IMG/VR virus record: IMGVR_UViG_3300047317_001192 | Coordinates: 1 to 49,354 of that record | Length of the DNA: 49,354 nucleotides | Source: a virus | Direction: 5' to 3' (one strand) | Shown: one piece after another, positions 1-7,312 of the stretch | Layout of the letters: every line of letters begins with the position of its first letter | How positions within the stretch are numbered: the stretch's first letter is position 1 | The notes under the pieces: generated by a model | What the model was told of the DNA's origin: nothing | The model's database searches: none | The model's input: the letters and a program-made list of their open reading frames with translations, nothing else | Translations under genes and position numbers: made by a program

Positions 1-525
1 GTGGACCTGATCACCCCCGCTCAACGTGACGAGCTGTTCAATGAGTTCGAACGGGACGCCTTCCACCTGGAGTTGAGGGACGACTACGGGTCGCCCATCG
101 AAGACACTCCGTATGTCCGCTGGAAGCGGGGCGAGCCTGACGACTACGCCTGGCTCGACGACTGGAAGACGTTGATCAAGCAGGTCACGGGCGAAGGCAA
201 GACCGTACGTCGCGTTCGTGTCGTCACCGAGCCGCACAGCGAGTACGTCACTTGGGAGCACTCGCTCACACATCTCAACATCGAGATCGGCGAGGACATC
301 CGCTGGCTGCCGCGTCACCTGTTGCCCGACGACATCACCTTCCCCTTGCAGGGGAATGACTGGTGGCTGTACGACAATCGACTCCTCGCCGTAGGCCACT
401 TCGACCCTGACGGCAGGGTGCTTGGGTCCGAGATCGTCGAGGCCCCTGATGTGGTGGCCGAGTGCATCCGCCTGCGCGACTTCCTCTGGTCCGTCGCCAT
501 CCCACACGCCGAGTACAAGCCCTGA
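1..525 (+). CDS. DUF6879 family protein
   Basis: A 174-residue acidic soluble protein starting with GTG at the first base of the window, so an upstream start cannot be excluded. The pattern (FERDAFHLELRDDY near the start, W-rich middle, LRDFLWSVAIPHAEY at the end) is that of the DUF6879 family, which is common in Streptomyces. These genes typically sit beside Scr1-type HTH regulators and DUF397 proteins, as here. The next gene starts 8 bases after the stop, which suggests an operon. The biochemical function of the family is unknown. No membrane segment or signal peptide is visible. Confidence 0.75.
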   Translation: MDLITPAQRDELFNEFERDAFHLELRDDYGSPIEDTPYVRWKRGEPDDYAWLDDWKTLIKQVTGEGKTVRRVRVVTEPHSEYVTWEHSLTHLNIEIGEDIRWLPRHLLPDDITFPLQGNDWWLYDNRLLAVGHFDPDGRVLGSEIVEAPDVVAECIRLRDFLWSVAIPHAEYKP

Positions 526-532
526 CCCAACA

Positions 533-1387
533 GTGAGCAGCCAAGCACAAGAGGCACGAGAGGCGCTGGGTGCCCGGCTCCGTGGATTCCGCAAGGACGC
601 GGGATTCGCGAGCGGTCGGGCATTCGCGCGCGTCACCGGGTGGCAGGAGTCCAAGGTCTCCCGGATCGAGAACGGCAAGCAGAACCCCAGCGAAGACGAC
701 ATTCGCGTCTGGTGCCGGAAGACCGACAAGCTGAGTCAGCTACCGGACTTGATCGCGACAGTGCGCCACATCGACGAGCTGTGGCTTGAGTGGCGCCGGC
801 AGTTCAAGGACGGGGCGGAACAACGGCAGCGCAAGGCCCTGCCGGTCTACGAGAAGACCAAGGTCTTCCGGATCTGGCACCCGACGCTGGTGTGGGGAAC
901 GCTCCAGACGGCGGCGTACGCGGCGGAGACCTTCAGACAGGTTGTTGACTACTACGAGATCCCTGACGATGCCGAGGCGGCCACAGCTAAGCGGCTGGAG
1001 CGCCAGCAGTACCTATACCAAGGCGACCGGCTCTTTGACGTAGTGCTTGGCGAGCAGGCGCTTTACACCAATTTCGGCGGCCCGGAGGTGATGAGGGGGC
1101 AACTTGACCGCCTGTTGGCGGTGATGCGGAACCCCCGGCTGGTGCTGGGCATAGTCCCCAGATCCGCCAACATCGCGATTTGGCCCGGCAATTCGTTCTC
1201 GATGTTCGACGACAAGCTCGTCCTCGTCGAGACCTACTCTGCGGAGTTCTCGGTCACGCAGCCGCGCGAGATCGAGCTGTACGCCAAGGCGTTCGCCCTC
1301 TTGCGGCAGTCCGCGGTTCACGGCACCGCAGTGCGCGACCTCATCTTCGAGGCGATTCACCACTTCGACCAGCTACCGAGCGACTAG
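533..1387 (+). CDS. Scr1-family HTH regulator (XRE domain plus DUF5753)
   Basis: A 284-residue cytoplasmic DNA-binding protein. Residues about 9-65 form an XRE-type helix-turn-helix (LGARLRGFRKDAG, then WQESKVSRIENGKQNPS). The remainder has the DUF5753 pattern, including the IPxxxN-like stretch GIVPRSANIAIWPGNSFSMFDD. The frame is open further upstream, but the GTG at 533 gives the normal N-terminus and lies just after the previous stop. A DUF397 gene follows 9 bases downstream. Such HTH/DUF397 pairs are described in Streptomyces as Scr1-type toxin-antitoxin-like or developmental regulators; the role here is inferred from that. Confidence 0.85.
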   Translation: MSSQAQEAREALGARLRGFRKDAGFASGRAFARVTGWQESKVSRIENGKQNPSEDDIRVWCRKTDKLSQLPDLIATVRHIDELWLEWRRQFKDGAEQRQRKALPVYEKTKVFRIWHPTLVWGTLQTAAYAAETFRQVVDYYEIPDDAEAATAKRLERQQYLYQGDRLFDVVLGEQALYTNFGGPEVMRGQLDRLLAVMRNPRLVLGIVPRSANIAIWPGNSFSMFDDKLVLVETYSAEFSVTQPREIELYAKAFALLRQSAVHGTAVRDLIFEAIHHFDQLPSD

Positions 1388-1396
1388 GAGAACAGC

Positions 1397-1591
1397 ATGA
1401 AGCCTGCGGCACCCAACTGGCGCACCAGCTCTTACACGGGCACCGAGAACTGCATCGAAGTAGCCGACAGTGACCCGAGGGCGGTCATGGTCCGGGACAC
1501 GAAGGACCGCGACGGCGGAACCCTGGCCTTCCCGCTGTCGTCGTGGATGCCGTTCGTGGAGTTCGCAGCGGAGGTCAGGCTGCCGGATTAA
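1397..1591 (+). CDS. DUF397 domain protein
   Basis: A 64-residue protein that is almost entirely a DUF397 domain: W-R-T-S-S-Y-T near residue 9, C-I-E-V, V-M-V-R-D-T-K-D, then L-A-F and W-x-x-F. It starts with ATG and has an AGGAG ribosome site just upstream (1386-1390). It is the small partner of the Scr1-type regulator ahead of it. Family members are small and soluble, often occur in several copies in Streptomyces, and are linked to sporulation control or toxin-like activity. Its last 17 bases overlap the convergent gene on the other strand. Confidence 0.85.
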   Translation: MKPAAPNWRTSSYTGTENCIEVADSDPRAVMVRDTKDRDGGTLAFPLSSWMPFVEFAAEVRLPD

Positions 1592-1847
1592 GGGCCACGA
1601 GGAGCGGACCCTTAGCCCCCGTCCAGCCCCGTCCGGCCTCCACGGCGTCCCTGCCGGCGGAAGCGATGGAGTCGCGGACGGGGGCGAGGAACGTAGCGCG
1701 CCAGTGCATCTGAGCGTCTTGATCCATGGGGCTCGCGGAGACGGCCGCGCCAACCTTCTCGTCCAGGACGGCAGCCGCCTGACTGAAGTCGTCGCCGGTC
1801 CATTCGTCTACATGCTCGGCGGCCAGCGCCCACGTCATCTTGAACAT
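1575..1847 (-). CDS. Hypothetical small protein
   Basis: A 90-residue protein starting with ATG, convergent with and overlapping the DUF397 gene by 17 bases. The sequence is helical and acidic to mixed (TWALAAEHVDEWTGDDFSQAAAVLDEKVG...), has no membrane segment, and matches no family I recognise. A perfect inverted repeat (1873-1905) lies directly upstream and may be its operator. Codon use suits a real gene, but its size and lack of known relatives leave doubt. Confidence 0.5.
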   Translation of the reverse strand: MFKMTWALAAEHVDEWTGDDFSQAAAVLDEKVGAAVSASPMDQDAQMHWRATFLAPVRDSIASAGRDAVEAGRGWTGAKGPLLVALNPAA

Positions 1848-1872
1848 GGCTACAGCTTAACGCCGGGCACGC

Positions 1873-1905
1873 AAGTTGGACCCTCCATTTCGGAGGGTCC
1901 AACTT
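1873..1905. repeat. Perfect 14-bp inverted repeat, probable operator
   Basis: The left arm AAGTTGGACCCTCC and right arm GGAGGGTCCAACTT are exact reverse complements around a 5-base centre (ATTTC). It lies in the divergent gap between the 1575-1847 gene (minus) and the 2030-3037 gene (plus), the position expected of an operator serving both. Read on the minus strand, the right arm with flanking bases gives TGTAAAGTTGGACCC (1895-1909), close to the phage stoperator motif. There is no T-run, so a terminator is less likely. Confidence 0.6.
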
Positions 1906-2029
1906 TACATTGTGGTACGGGAGTCGCCCGGTTGGGTGACGGCTGGAACCGGATGCCGGTTGCTGATCGTCTTCCCGTACAAGCGGCCTCGCTTCTGTAG
2001 CTGGGCCTGATTCCCCGCGGAGGTCAGCG

Positions 2030-3037
2030 TTGCCCAAGCCCGTAGGCAAGTACGTCTACTGGTCCGAGAGGCTCGTCGGCGAGGTGATCGACGACAACGG
2101 GATTCGGCTGGACTCTCGCGTCAAACCCGCCCTTACCCTCGGTCTGGCGGGTAACGGCGTCAACCTGACCGGCCGGGACCGGGAGAACACCACGTTCGAC
2201 ATCGCCGAAAAGCTGAAGAAGCGGCTGCGCGGTTCCATCGTCACGGACCTTGAGGCTCCGGTCGCCGGACACCTTGTCCAGGGGGCAGGCCAAGTCGAAG
2301 TGTCGGAGTTCCAGAGGTGGGGGTGGCCGCAGCACCCGCTTCCGGGGCGGACCGCCGTCATCCACACCCAGTCCGTCACTCAGCAGGGCCGCGTCGATCT
2401 TTGCCTATTCGGGAGCCTGAAGAACCTGAGGGGCTACAACATCCCGGAAGACGATGGAGTCGGCGGATGGACGTCGTCCAACGCCCCGGAGATCGAGGAT
2501 TTCATCGCCCGGCGTGGCATGGAAGTGAGCGCCAGGAGGGGCGGCGGGGTACCGCTGGATGACGAGGCGCTCGCCGTGGAGACGCTCAAGGTCGCAGTGT
2601 CACAGGGCATCTACACCAACGAGGCCGACCACGCGGGACGGCCCGAGACTCGCGCGTACACACTGATCGGCTTCGATGCCAGCGAGTATGTCGTCTTGGC
2701 CTACAAGGACGTGACGCTCACATCGGGCCGCTGGAACTTCGACGGAGAGCCGGAGATGACCGGCGTTCGCCGCATCATCATCGGGGCGCCGCTGTGGCTG
2801 CGTACCACGCGCCAGGATTCCATCCGGAAGTACTTCGGCGACAATCGGGTGGTGATCCCTCGCCGTTTGGGCACTTCGAGCGCTCCTGCCATTGCTCCCG
2901 CCCCAGGGCGGACAGTGAGGGCTCTTCCCCAGTCCACGCAGTTGGACCCAATGCCCGGTCAGGTCCCGCATCCTGATCTCGACCCTACAAACGTCACTGG
3001 ATCTCGACCCCGACGCTTTCGAAGCGACCCAGGCTGA
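2030..3037 (+). CDS. Conserved actinobacterial hypothetical protein (SAVMC3_10250-like)
   Basis: A 335-residue cytoplasmic protein beginning MPKPVGKYVYWSERLV; start codon TTG. The opening and the ...LCLFGSLKNLRGY... stretch resemble a Streptomyces family annotated SAVMC3_10250/DUF7019-like; this is from memory and no function is known. The last about 60 residues are Pro-rich and low in complexity. The 3' end overlaps the first minus-strand phage gene by 44 bases, unusual for two intact genes. The tail may therefore have been altered where phage and host DNA meet, but that is inference. Confidence 0.55.
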   Translation: MPKPVGKYVYWSERLVGEVIDDNGIRLDSRVKPALTLGLAGNGVNLTGRDRENTTFDIAEKLKKRLRGSIVTDLEAPVAGHLVQGAGQVEVSEFQRWGWPQHPLPGRTAVIHTQSVTQQGRVDLCLFGSLKNLRGYNIPEDDGVGGWTSSNAPEIEDFIARRGMEVSARRGGGVPLDDEALAVETLKVAVSQGIYTNEADHAGRPETRAYTLIGFDASEYVVLAYKDVTLTSGRWNFDGEPEMTGVRRIIIGAPLWLRTTRQDSIRKYFGDNRVVIPRRLGTSSAPAIAPAPGRTVRALPQSTQLDPMPGQVPHPDLDPTNVTGSRPRRFRSDPG

Positions 3038-3395
3038 GGCGGGCGATGGCCGCGAGCATCTCGGCCTGGCGGTTCGACTGTGCTGTGAGCGCGTCGACCT
3101 GTGCTCGCTCCCCTTCGTCTGTGAGGTCGGGCAGGGTGGCGAACGTGTTGTTCGAAGCGATGTCGCCGGACAAGAGTACGGTCATGCCCTTGATGCGGTC
3201 GACGAGGACGGCCCGGTTCGCGGCGGCGTCGGCCTGCTGGTTCTCCGCCTCGTTGTAGGGGCGGGTGATGACTGTGCCGTCGTCCTGGCGCTCGTAGTAG
3301 GTGCGGGCCTCGACGTCCCAATACTCGTAATCGTTCGGGCCCATGCCCGGCGGGGGCTCGACGGCGACGGGCGCCTCCGGTAGGGGTTCGCTCAC
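2994..3395 (-). CDS. Phage hypothetical protein
   Basis: A 133-residue protein with a Pro/acidic N-terminus (MSEPLPEAPVAVEPPPG) and a helical, probably coiled-coil C-terminal half (DALTAQSNRQAEMLAAIARLSLG). It is the last gene of the leftward replication operon; its start overlaps the stop of the preceding gene by 4 bases (3392-3395). The MSEPLP opening is shared with the small HTH protein at 5298-5504, perhaps a common leader peptide. No family recognised. Confidence 0.6.
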   Translation of the reverse strand: MSEPLPEAPVAVEPPPGMGPNDYEYWDVEARTYYERQDDGTVITRPYNEAENQQADAAANRAVLVDRIKGMTVLLSGDIASNNTFATLPDLTDEGERAQVDALTAQSNRQAEMLAAIARLSLGRFESVGVEIQ

Positions 3396-3775
3396 GCTGC
3401 GCTCTCCAAGTCGTCGTAACTGTCCACGTAGTCAGTGCCGTTGAGGTGGGCGGCGAGTTTGCCGACGCCTCGTTCGAGCCGGTAGCGGACGGCGCGGTCG
3501 GTGACCGCCTCGCGGGCCGCTATCCGGCGGTCGTCCCAGTCGAGGGCGAAGCGCATGAACAGCGCTCGCTTCTCGACGAGGGAGAGCGGGGCCGTCGCCC
3601 AGCCCCGCCGGATGTCGGCGAGGTGGGCGAACAGCGTGCCCGCGGCTTTCTTGTCGACGGTGCCTTTCGGCATGTCGGCGTCCGGGGCCTGCGGGTTGCG
3701 GATGCCGTACGCGGCCTCGGTGTCCCACACGGCCGGGAGGAGATGCTCGACGAGGCGCCGCTCGTACCCGCTCAC
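3392..3775 (-). CDS. Sigma region 4-like helix-turn-helix protein
   Basis: A 127-residue protein whose C-terminal half reads like sigma-70 region 4: an LSLVEKRALFMRFALDW helix, the pair DDRRIAAREAVTDRAVRYRLERG, then KLAAHL. This fits the usual 'L..E+..L.LR...G.s..EIA..L..s...V+.RL.RG..+L' layout. The GTG start (3775) overlaps the stop of the previous gene in a GTGA overlap. That previous gene looks like sigma region 2, so the pair could be a divided sigma-like factor. It may instead be an ordinary phage HTH protein. An upstream extension of the frame is low-complexity and was rejected. Confidence 0.6.
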   Translation of the reverse strand: MSGYERRLVEHLLPAVWDTEAAYGIRNPQAPDADMPKGTVDKKAAGTLFAHLADIRRGWATAPLSLVEKRALFMRFALDWDDRRIAAREAVTDRAVRYRLERGVGKLAAHLNGTDYVDSYDDLESAA

Positions 3776-4101
3776 ACACGCCCTTGCTCGGCCGCGTTGC
3801 ACGCCGCCTCGTACGAGGTATGCCGGATGCGGCGTCTGGCCTCGGTCTTGACTCGGTCGATCAGGTCCAGGACGAGGCGGTGATAGAGGACGCCGAGCCC
3901 GAGGTTCGGGTCGGACAGGCATTCGCTGACCATGGCGGGCTTGGTCGCCAGGATCAGAAGTGCTTCCTGGCGGGCGTCGTCGTACTCCATCGTCAGGGTG
4001 TCCTCGTAGCCGTCGGCGATCCGGCGGGCGGCCCGGCCGGTGAGGCTCACCACTTCGGGCAGGTCGAGGAACTGCCAGTCGGCTGCTGGGGAGTTGGTCA
4101 C
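3772..4101 (-). CDS. Sigma region 2-like protein
   Basis: A 109-residue protein starting with GTG at 4101 (GTGA overlap with the phosphoesterase stop). Two segments recall sigma region 2: YDDARQEALLILA, like the 'DLvQEa' helix that contacts core polymerase, and LYHRLVLDLIDRVKTEARRRIRH, like the 'aRN..iDxlRrerRRr' helix. There is no region 4 in this protein, but one appears in the overlapping downstream gene. Known precedents for divided phage sigma functions are T4 gp55/gp33 and SPO1 gp33/gp34. The assignment is by pattern only. Confidence 0.5.
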   Translation of the reverse strand: MTNSPAADWQFLDLPEVVSLTGRAARRIADGYEDTLTMEYDDARQEALLILATKPAMVSECLSDPNLGLGVLYHRLVLDLIDRVKTEARRRIRHTSYEAACNAAEQGRV

Positions 4102-5294
4102 CTGACGACCTCCTTCACCGGCACTGCGCCGTCCTTCGTGACCATGGCCATCAGGCCGGGGGCGCCCCGCGTGCCCCTCCTGTGCCGCCACCAGGTCGAC
4201 TCGGACTCCATCGCCGGCACCTGTACGAAGGTGCGCGGACCGTCCGTGTCCACGAACTCGTGGTGCAGGTGACCGGCGAGAAGCAGATCCGCGGTGTGCA
4301 TCGCCGAGGTCTTGTCGAAGGCTTGGCCGCGCCACCATTCGAAGTGCTTGCCCGCCTTCCACTGATGACCGTGGGCGTGGGCGACGACCGTTCCCGAGCA
4401 CTCGACGACGACCGTCAGTTCGTCCGTGTCGGGGACGTACACCTCGACGTGCGCGTACTCCTCCCCCGCCAGGGACAGGGCCTCACTGACCGAGATCAGG
4501 GCGTCGGTGTCGTGGCTGTCGTCGTAGCGGGTCACGCCCTTGCCGCCCGGCCGGACCGCCTCACCGTGGTTGCCTGGGACGGCGACGACCGTCAGGCGCG
4601 CGACCAGCGGGGCGATCCTGACGATTGCGTGCGCCATCAGCCGGCGGGTAAGGCGGATCTGCTCGGTGAGGGTGAGCTGTGTGCGCCAGGTGTTCGCGCC
4701 GCCCTGCGAGACGAAGCCTTCGACGTGATCGCCGAGCCAGGCGAGGTGAACGTGTTCGATGTCGAAGCGCTGCCGGTACTCGACAAGCAGGTCCACCGCT
4801 CGGTCGATGCACTGCATGGCCCGTACGAGGGTGCCCTCCGGGCCGTCGCCGTCCAGCTTGCCGAACTGCATGTCGCCCAGGGCGATGATGAGCGTGAAGT
4901 CGCCGTCCTGGCCGTCCGGCACGGTGCTGGGGGCGTAGTCCTCGAAGACGCGAAGCAACTCGTCAACGTTCGGCCGCTCGGTGACGGCGCCGCCCTTGCG
5001 GCGGCCGAAGGAGAAGCGGGCTGAGACCCCCGGCTCACCGTTCGCCATGGTCCACTCGCTCGACCGGAAACCGGTGACCTCCCACTCGGCGGGGTCGAGC
5101 TGGTGCGCGCGGAGCACGTCGGCGGCAGTGGACTCGGGGTCGATCCCCTCGGGGCCGCGAACGGTCACCTCGGCCGCGTCGCCGGTGACCTCGATCTGGC
5201 GGGTGAAGTCCTTGTCGGGGTCGGCCTGGCGGCCTGCGAGGGCCGGTGCGGTCGGGGTCGCGAGCAGGTCGTTCAACAGTTCAGACTGGTTCAA
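4098..5294 (-). CDS. Calcineurin-like metallophosphoesterase
   Basis: A 398-residue protein with the binuclear-metal phosphoesterase motifs in order: GDMQFGK (about 140-146), GDH (188-190), GNH (241-243), AHGH (307-310) and GHLHH (341-345). The first about 110 residues are a separate, less conserved domain. Such enzymes hydrolyse phosphoester bonds and are common in phage replication arms, possibly as nucleases or in nucleotide recycling; the substrate is unknown. The start is TTG, lying inside a stoperator-like motif (5288-5302), with GGAG just upstream. First gene of a tightly overlapped group with the two sigma-like genes. Confidence 0.85.
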   Translation of the reverse strand: MNQSELLNDLLATPTAPALAGRQADPDKDFTRQIEVTGDAAEVTVRGPEGIDPESTAADVLRAHQLDPAEWEVTGFRSSEWTMANGEPGVSARFSFGRRKGGAVTERPNVDELLRVFEDYAPSTVPDGQDGDFTLIIALGDMQFGKLDGDGPEGTLVRAMQCIDRAVDLLVEYRQRFDIEHVHLAWLGDHVEGFVSQGGANTWRTQLTLTEQIRLTRRLMAHAIVRIAPLVARLTVVAVPGNHGEAVRPGGKGVTRYDDSHDTDALISVSEALSLAGEEYAHVEVYVPDTDELTVVVECSGTVVAHAHGHQWKAGKHFEWWRGQAFDKTSAMHTADLLLAGHLHHEFVDTDGPRTFVQVPAMESESTWWRHRRGTRGAPGLMAMVTKDGAVPVKEVVR

Positions 5295-5302
5295 ACTTTA
5301 CA
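5288..5302 (-). promoter_or_regulatory. Stoperator-like site
   Basis: Reads TGTAAAGTTTGAACC on the minus strand, pointing with transcription. It contains the TTG start codon of the phosphoesterase gene. Confidence 0.6.
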
Positions 5303-5504
5303 CTCCATCGCGAAGGGAACGGCGGTACGTGCGGATGGTGGACGCCGATACGGTGTGCCCGTGCCTGCGCAGGACCAGGGCTAGGCGCTCGGCCGAGGAG
5401 CCGTCGAGGAGCCGGACGAGGACGGTCTCGCGAACGTCGGGCTCCAGCTCCTCGTACAGGCGCTTGAGCGTGGGGCCGGGGCTGCCCGGCAAGGGCTCGC
5501 TCAC
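5298..5504 (-). CDS. Small helix-turn-helix protein
   Basis: A 68-residue protein starting with GTG (GTGA overlap with the stop of the gene before it). After a Pro-rich MSEPLPGSPG leader it is all helix. The C-terminal ERLALVLRRHGHTVSASTIRTYRRSL looks like a DNA-recognition helix pair, with S-x-S-T-I-R-x-Y-R-R typical of phage HTH proteins. Likely a small regulator; the target is unknown. Its 3' end lies just before the stoperator-like site at 5288-5302. Confidence 0.6.
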   Translation of the reverse strand: MSEPLPGSPGPTLKRLYEELEPDVRETVLVRLLDGSSAERLALVLRRHGHTVSASTIRTYRRSLRDGV

Positions 5505-5866
5505 TTCACCCCCCTGTCGATCTGCTCGACGGCCGCCAGCGCGAGCGACGCCAGGCGGACGAGGCCCTCGCGGATGTCCTCGACCGTGCGCCCGCCGAAG
5601 GCAGAGAAGGCGACCTGCACGGCCAGGCCGTCAACGCCGAATGTCCCGGCATCCTGGCGGGCCTCGTTGATCGAGTCCCAGTCCTCGGCCCGCCTGCGGT
5701 AGGACTCCGCCCCGCGAGAGGGGAGGTCGCCGCCGACCAGGGCGGAGGGGAGATCGCCGACCTTGCGGGCCGCCGCGCTCACCTCGGAGAGAACGGCCGC
5801 GAAGGCATCAGCCTTCCGTGCCGGCGCCTTGCGTGGGGCGGCCTTCTTGGCGGTCGCCTCGGTCAC
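5501..5866 (-). CDS. Phage hypothetical protein with Lys/Ala/Pro-rich leader
   Basis: A 121-residue protein. Residues about 5-20 are AKKAAPRKAPARKA, a basic, disordered, histone-tail-like run. The rest is helical, ending REGLVRLASLALAAVEQIDRG, which faintly recalls MazG-like phage proteins; this is weak. It starts with GTG overlapping the primase stop (GTGA). Being between primase and phosphoesterase suggests a nucleotide or replication role, but none can be assigned. Confidence 0.55.
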   Translation of the reverse strand: MTEATAKKAAPRKAPARKADAFAAVLSEVSAAARKVGDLPSALVGGDLPSRGAESYRRRAEDWDSINEARQDAGTFGVDGLAVQVAFSAFGGRTVEDIREGLVRLASLALAAVEQIDRGVK

Positions 5867-6516
5867 TGGTCGTCCTCCTTGATCAGGGAAAGGAGGGCCT
5901 GAGCGCCCCCCTGCTTGTAGGTGTCCGTCACATCGCCGTCCCGCAGCCGTACGCCCTTGGCGGACCGCAGGGCCCGGCAGATCCGGGCCGTGAACTCGGC
6001 GCCTGCGTCGTCCGGATCGCCCCAGACGCGGACGCGGTTGAAGCCCGCGAGCATCCGCCTGTGTCGGCCCTGCCAGATCGAGGCGCCCGGAATGGCTACG
6101 GCGTGAAGGCCGATCTTCCGCAGGATGATCCGGTCGAGTTCGCCCTCGGCCACGTCGATCGTGTCCCCGGCCTGGTGAACCGAGTCGACCCCGTACATGC
6201 GGGGCGGGTCGTCCTTGATGGTGTTGTACTTGCCGTGCCCGAAGGCCCGGTGGTCGTGGTCTTCAGCCAGGCAGCGGAAGCGGACGGTCAGCGGGCTGCC
6301 GTGGCGGTCGAGGTACGGGATGGCGAGCATGCCCCGGTACTTCTCGTGACCGGGGAAGGGGTGGTCACCGACGACGCCAAGCCGGTACGTAGTTGCCTCG
6401 TCTCGCCCGATCCCCCGATCGAGCAGATACCTTGCGACGCCCGGCGTAAGAGCTGCCTGATAGGCCGCGGTCGCCTCCTCCAGCATTTCGCGTTGCGAAG
6501 GCGACAGAGGCTGCAA
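5863..6516 (-). CDS. DNA primase, TOPRIM-domain part
   Basis: A 217-residue protein that looks like the C-terminal part of a DnaG-type primase. LSPSQREMLEEATAAYQ...LLDRGIGRDEATTYRLG resembles the segment after the zinc finger in primases. The TOPRIM fold follows, with the acidic motif VAEGELD (about residues 122-128) and VWGDPDDAG (about 163-171) for metal binding. It would synthesise RNA primers for phage replication. The start is TTG inside the CHC2 gene, overlapping it by 152 bases in another frame. The two zinc-finger and catalytic halves are therefore made separately or joined by frameshift. Confidence 0.75.
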   Translation of the reverse strand: MQPLSPSQREMLEEATAAYQAALTPGVARYLLDRGIGRDEATTYRLGVVGDHPFPGHEKYRGMLAIPYLDRHGSPLTVRFRCLAEDHDHRAFGHGKYNTIKDDPPRMYGVDSVHQAGDTIDVAEGELDRIILRKIGLHAVAIPGASIWQGRHRRMLAGFNRVRVWGDPDDAGAEFTARICRALRSAKGVRLRDGDVTDTYKQGGAQALLSLIKEDDQ

Positions 6517-6784
6517 GACGCTTTGCTCCGACGAAATCGGTCTTCTCCTTCTTCATGATCAGCGTGTAGGAATCCCCGCCCTCGCCGCACGAGTGGCACT
6601 TCCACACCTGGCGGTCGGTGTTCCAGGAGAAGGACGGGTTGTCGTCCTCGTGTAGCGGGCAGTGCGCCATGCCGCTCGCCCGCTGCGAGTTGAAGTCGAC
6701 GCCGAAGTGTTCGAGGACCGCTTCGAGCGCGGGCTTCTCGTGCTCCTGGTCCTGGTGGTCGTTGTCGATCCGGCTGAACCTCAC
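6365..6784 (-). CDS. DNA primase, CHC2 zinc-finger part
   Basis: A 139-residue protein with a CHC2 zinc finger: C-P-L-H (CPLHEDDNPSFSW), then KCHSCGEGGDSYTLIMKKE, giving the C-H...C-x2-C ligand set used by primases to bind template DNA. The first about 100 residues are conserved. The last about 45 (ATRNAGGGDRGLSGSSYAGRR...) are low-complexity and lie where the TOPRIM gene reads in the +1 frame. This suggests that the true continuation is in that frame. GTG start at 6784 with GTGA overlap to the gene before. Confidence 0.75.
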   Translation of the reverse strand: MRFSRIDNDHQDQEHEKPALEAVLEHFGVDFNSQRASGMAHCPLHEDDNPSFSWNTDRQVWKCHSCGEGGDSYTLIMKKEKTDFVGAKRLAASVAFATRNAGGGDRGLSGSSYAGRRKVSARSGDRARRGNYVPAWRRR

Positions 6785-6933
6785 CGCACCCGGCTCCCGA
6801 CGAACCACCCCTTGTTGTCGTCGTAGCCGAGGGATTCGAGTCCTGCGCCGGCAGCCGTATCCAGGTCGAACCGGCCCAGCTCCGTGACGAGGCGCTCGTA
6901 CTCGGCGGCCTCCTCGAACGTGATCGCGTTCAC
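6781..6933 (-). CDS. Small hypothetical protein
   Basis: A 50-residue protein starting with GTG at 6933 and overlapping both neighbours by GTGA junctions, a strong sign of a translated gene. Sequence: NAITFEEAAEYERLVTELGRF..., helical, then GYDDNKGWFVGSRVR. No family recognised. The position between the resolvase-like nuclease and primase suggests an accessory to replication. Confidence 0.5.
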   Translation of the reverse strand: MNAITFEEAAEYERLVTELGRFDLDTAAGAGLESLGYDDNKGWFVGSRVR

Positions 6934-7304
6934 GCGTCGTCCAGCCCGAAGTACGTCTCGACCGTGGTCAGGACGAACGCCTTCCGCCATCCCTTGCCCC
7001 GGCGCTTCACGACGACGATCGAGTCCACGTCGAACGGGTCGAGGTCGCGGTGCCGGGCGAAGTTGAGGCGCTCGCGCTCGGCCTCGTCGAGGAACGGGCC
7101 GGGCTCGAACTTGGCGTTCTTCGCCTCAATGACGAGATACGCGCCGTCGGGCTCGCGGATGACGAGATCGCCCTCGTCCTCTGCGCCGGTCAGCCGCAGG
7201 CGCTCGGTGTCCTCGCCTGTGGACCGCAGGCCCGCGAGGAGTTCGGTCTCCCAGGCGGCGCCCTTGCGCTTGTTGGCGCGGTTCCGCTCGGTAATCCGGT
7301 CCAA
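6930..7304 (-). CDS. PD-(D/E)XK nuclease, Holliday-junction-resolvase-like
   Basis: A 124-residue protein with the compact resolvase/VRR-type nuclease layout: an early helix with the first acid (GAAWETELLAGLR), then GAEDEGDLVI (catalytic D), and YLVIEAKN, the E-x-K motif. This fits Hjc-like and other small phage endonucleases that cut branched DNA during replication or packaging. It starts with TTG inside a stoperator-like site (7298-7312). The 3' end overlaps the next gene by 4 bases. Confidence 0.7.
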   Translation of the reverse strand: MDRITERNRANKRKGAAWETELLAGLRSTGEDTERLRLTGAEDEGDLVIREPDGAYLVIEAKNAKFEPGPFLDEAERERLNFARHRDLDPFDVDSIVVVKRRGKGWRKAFVLTTVETYFGLDDA

Positions 7305-7312
7305 ACTTTACA
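7298..7312 (-). promoter_or_regulatory. Stoperator-like site
   Basis: Reads TGTAAAGTTTGGACC on the minus strand. It includes the TTG start of the resolvase-like gene and sits between it and the DnaB-like gene. Confidence 0.6.
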
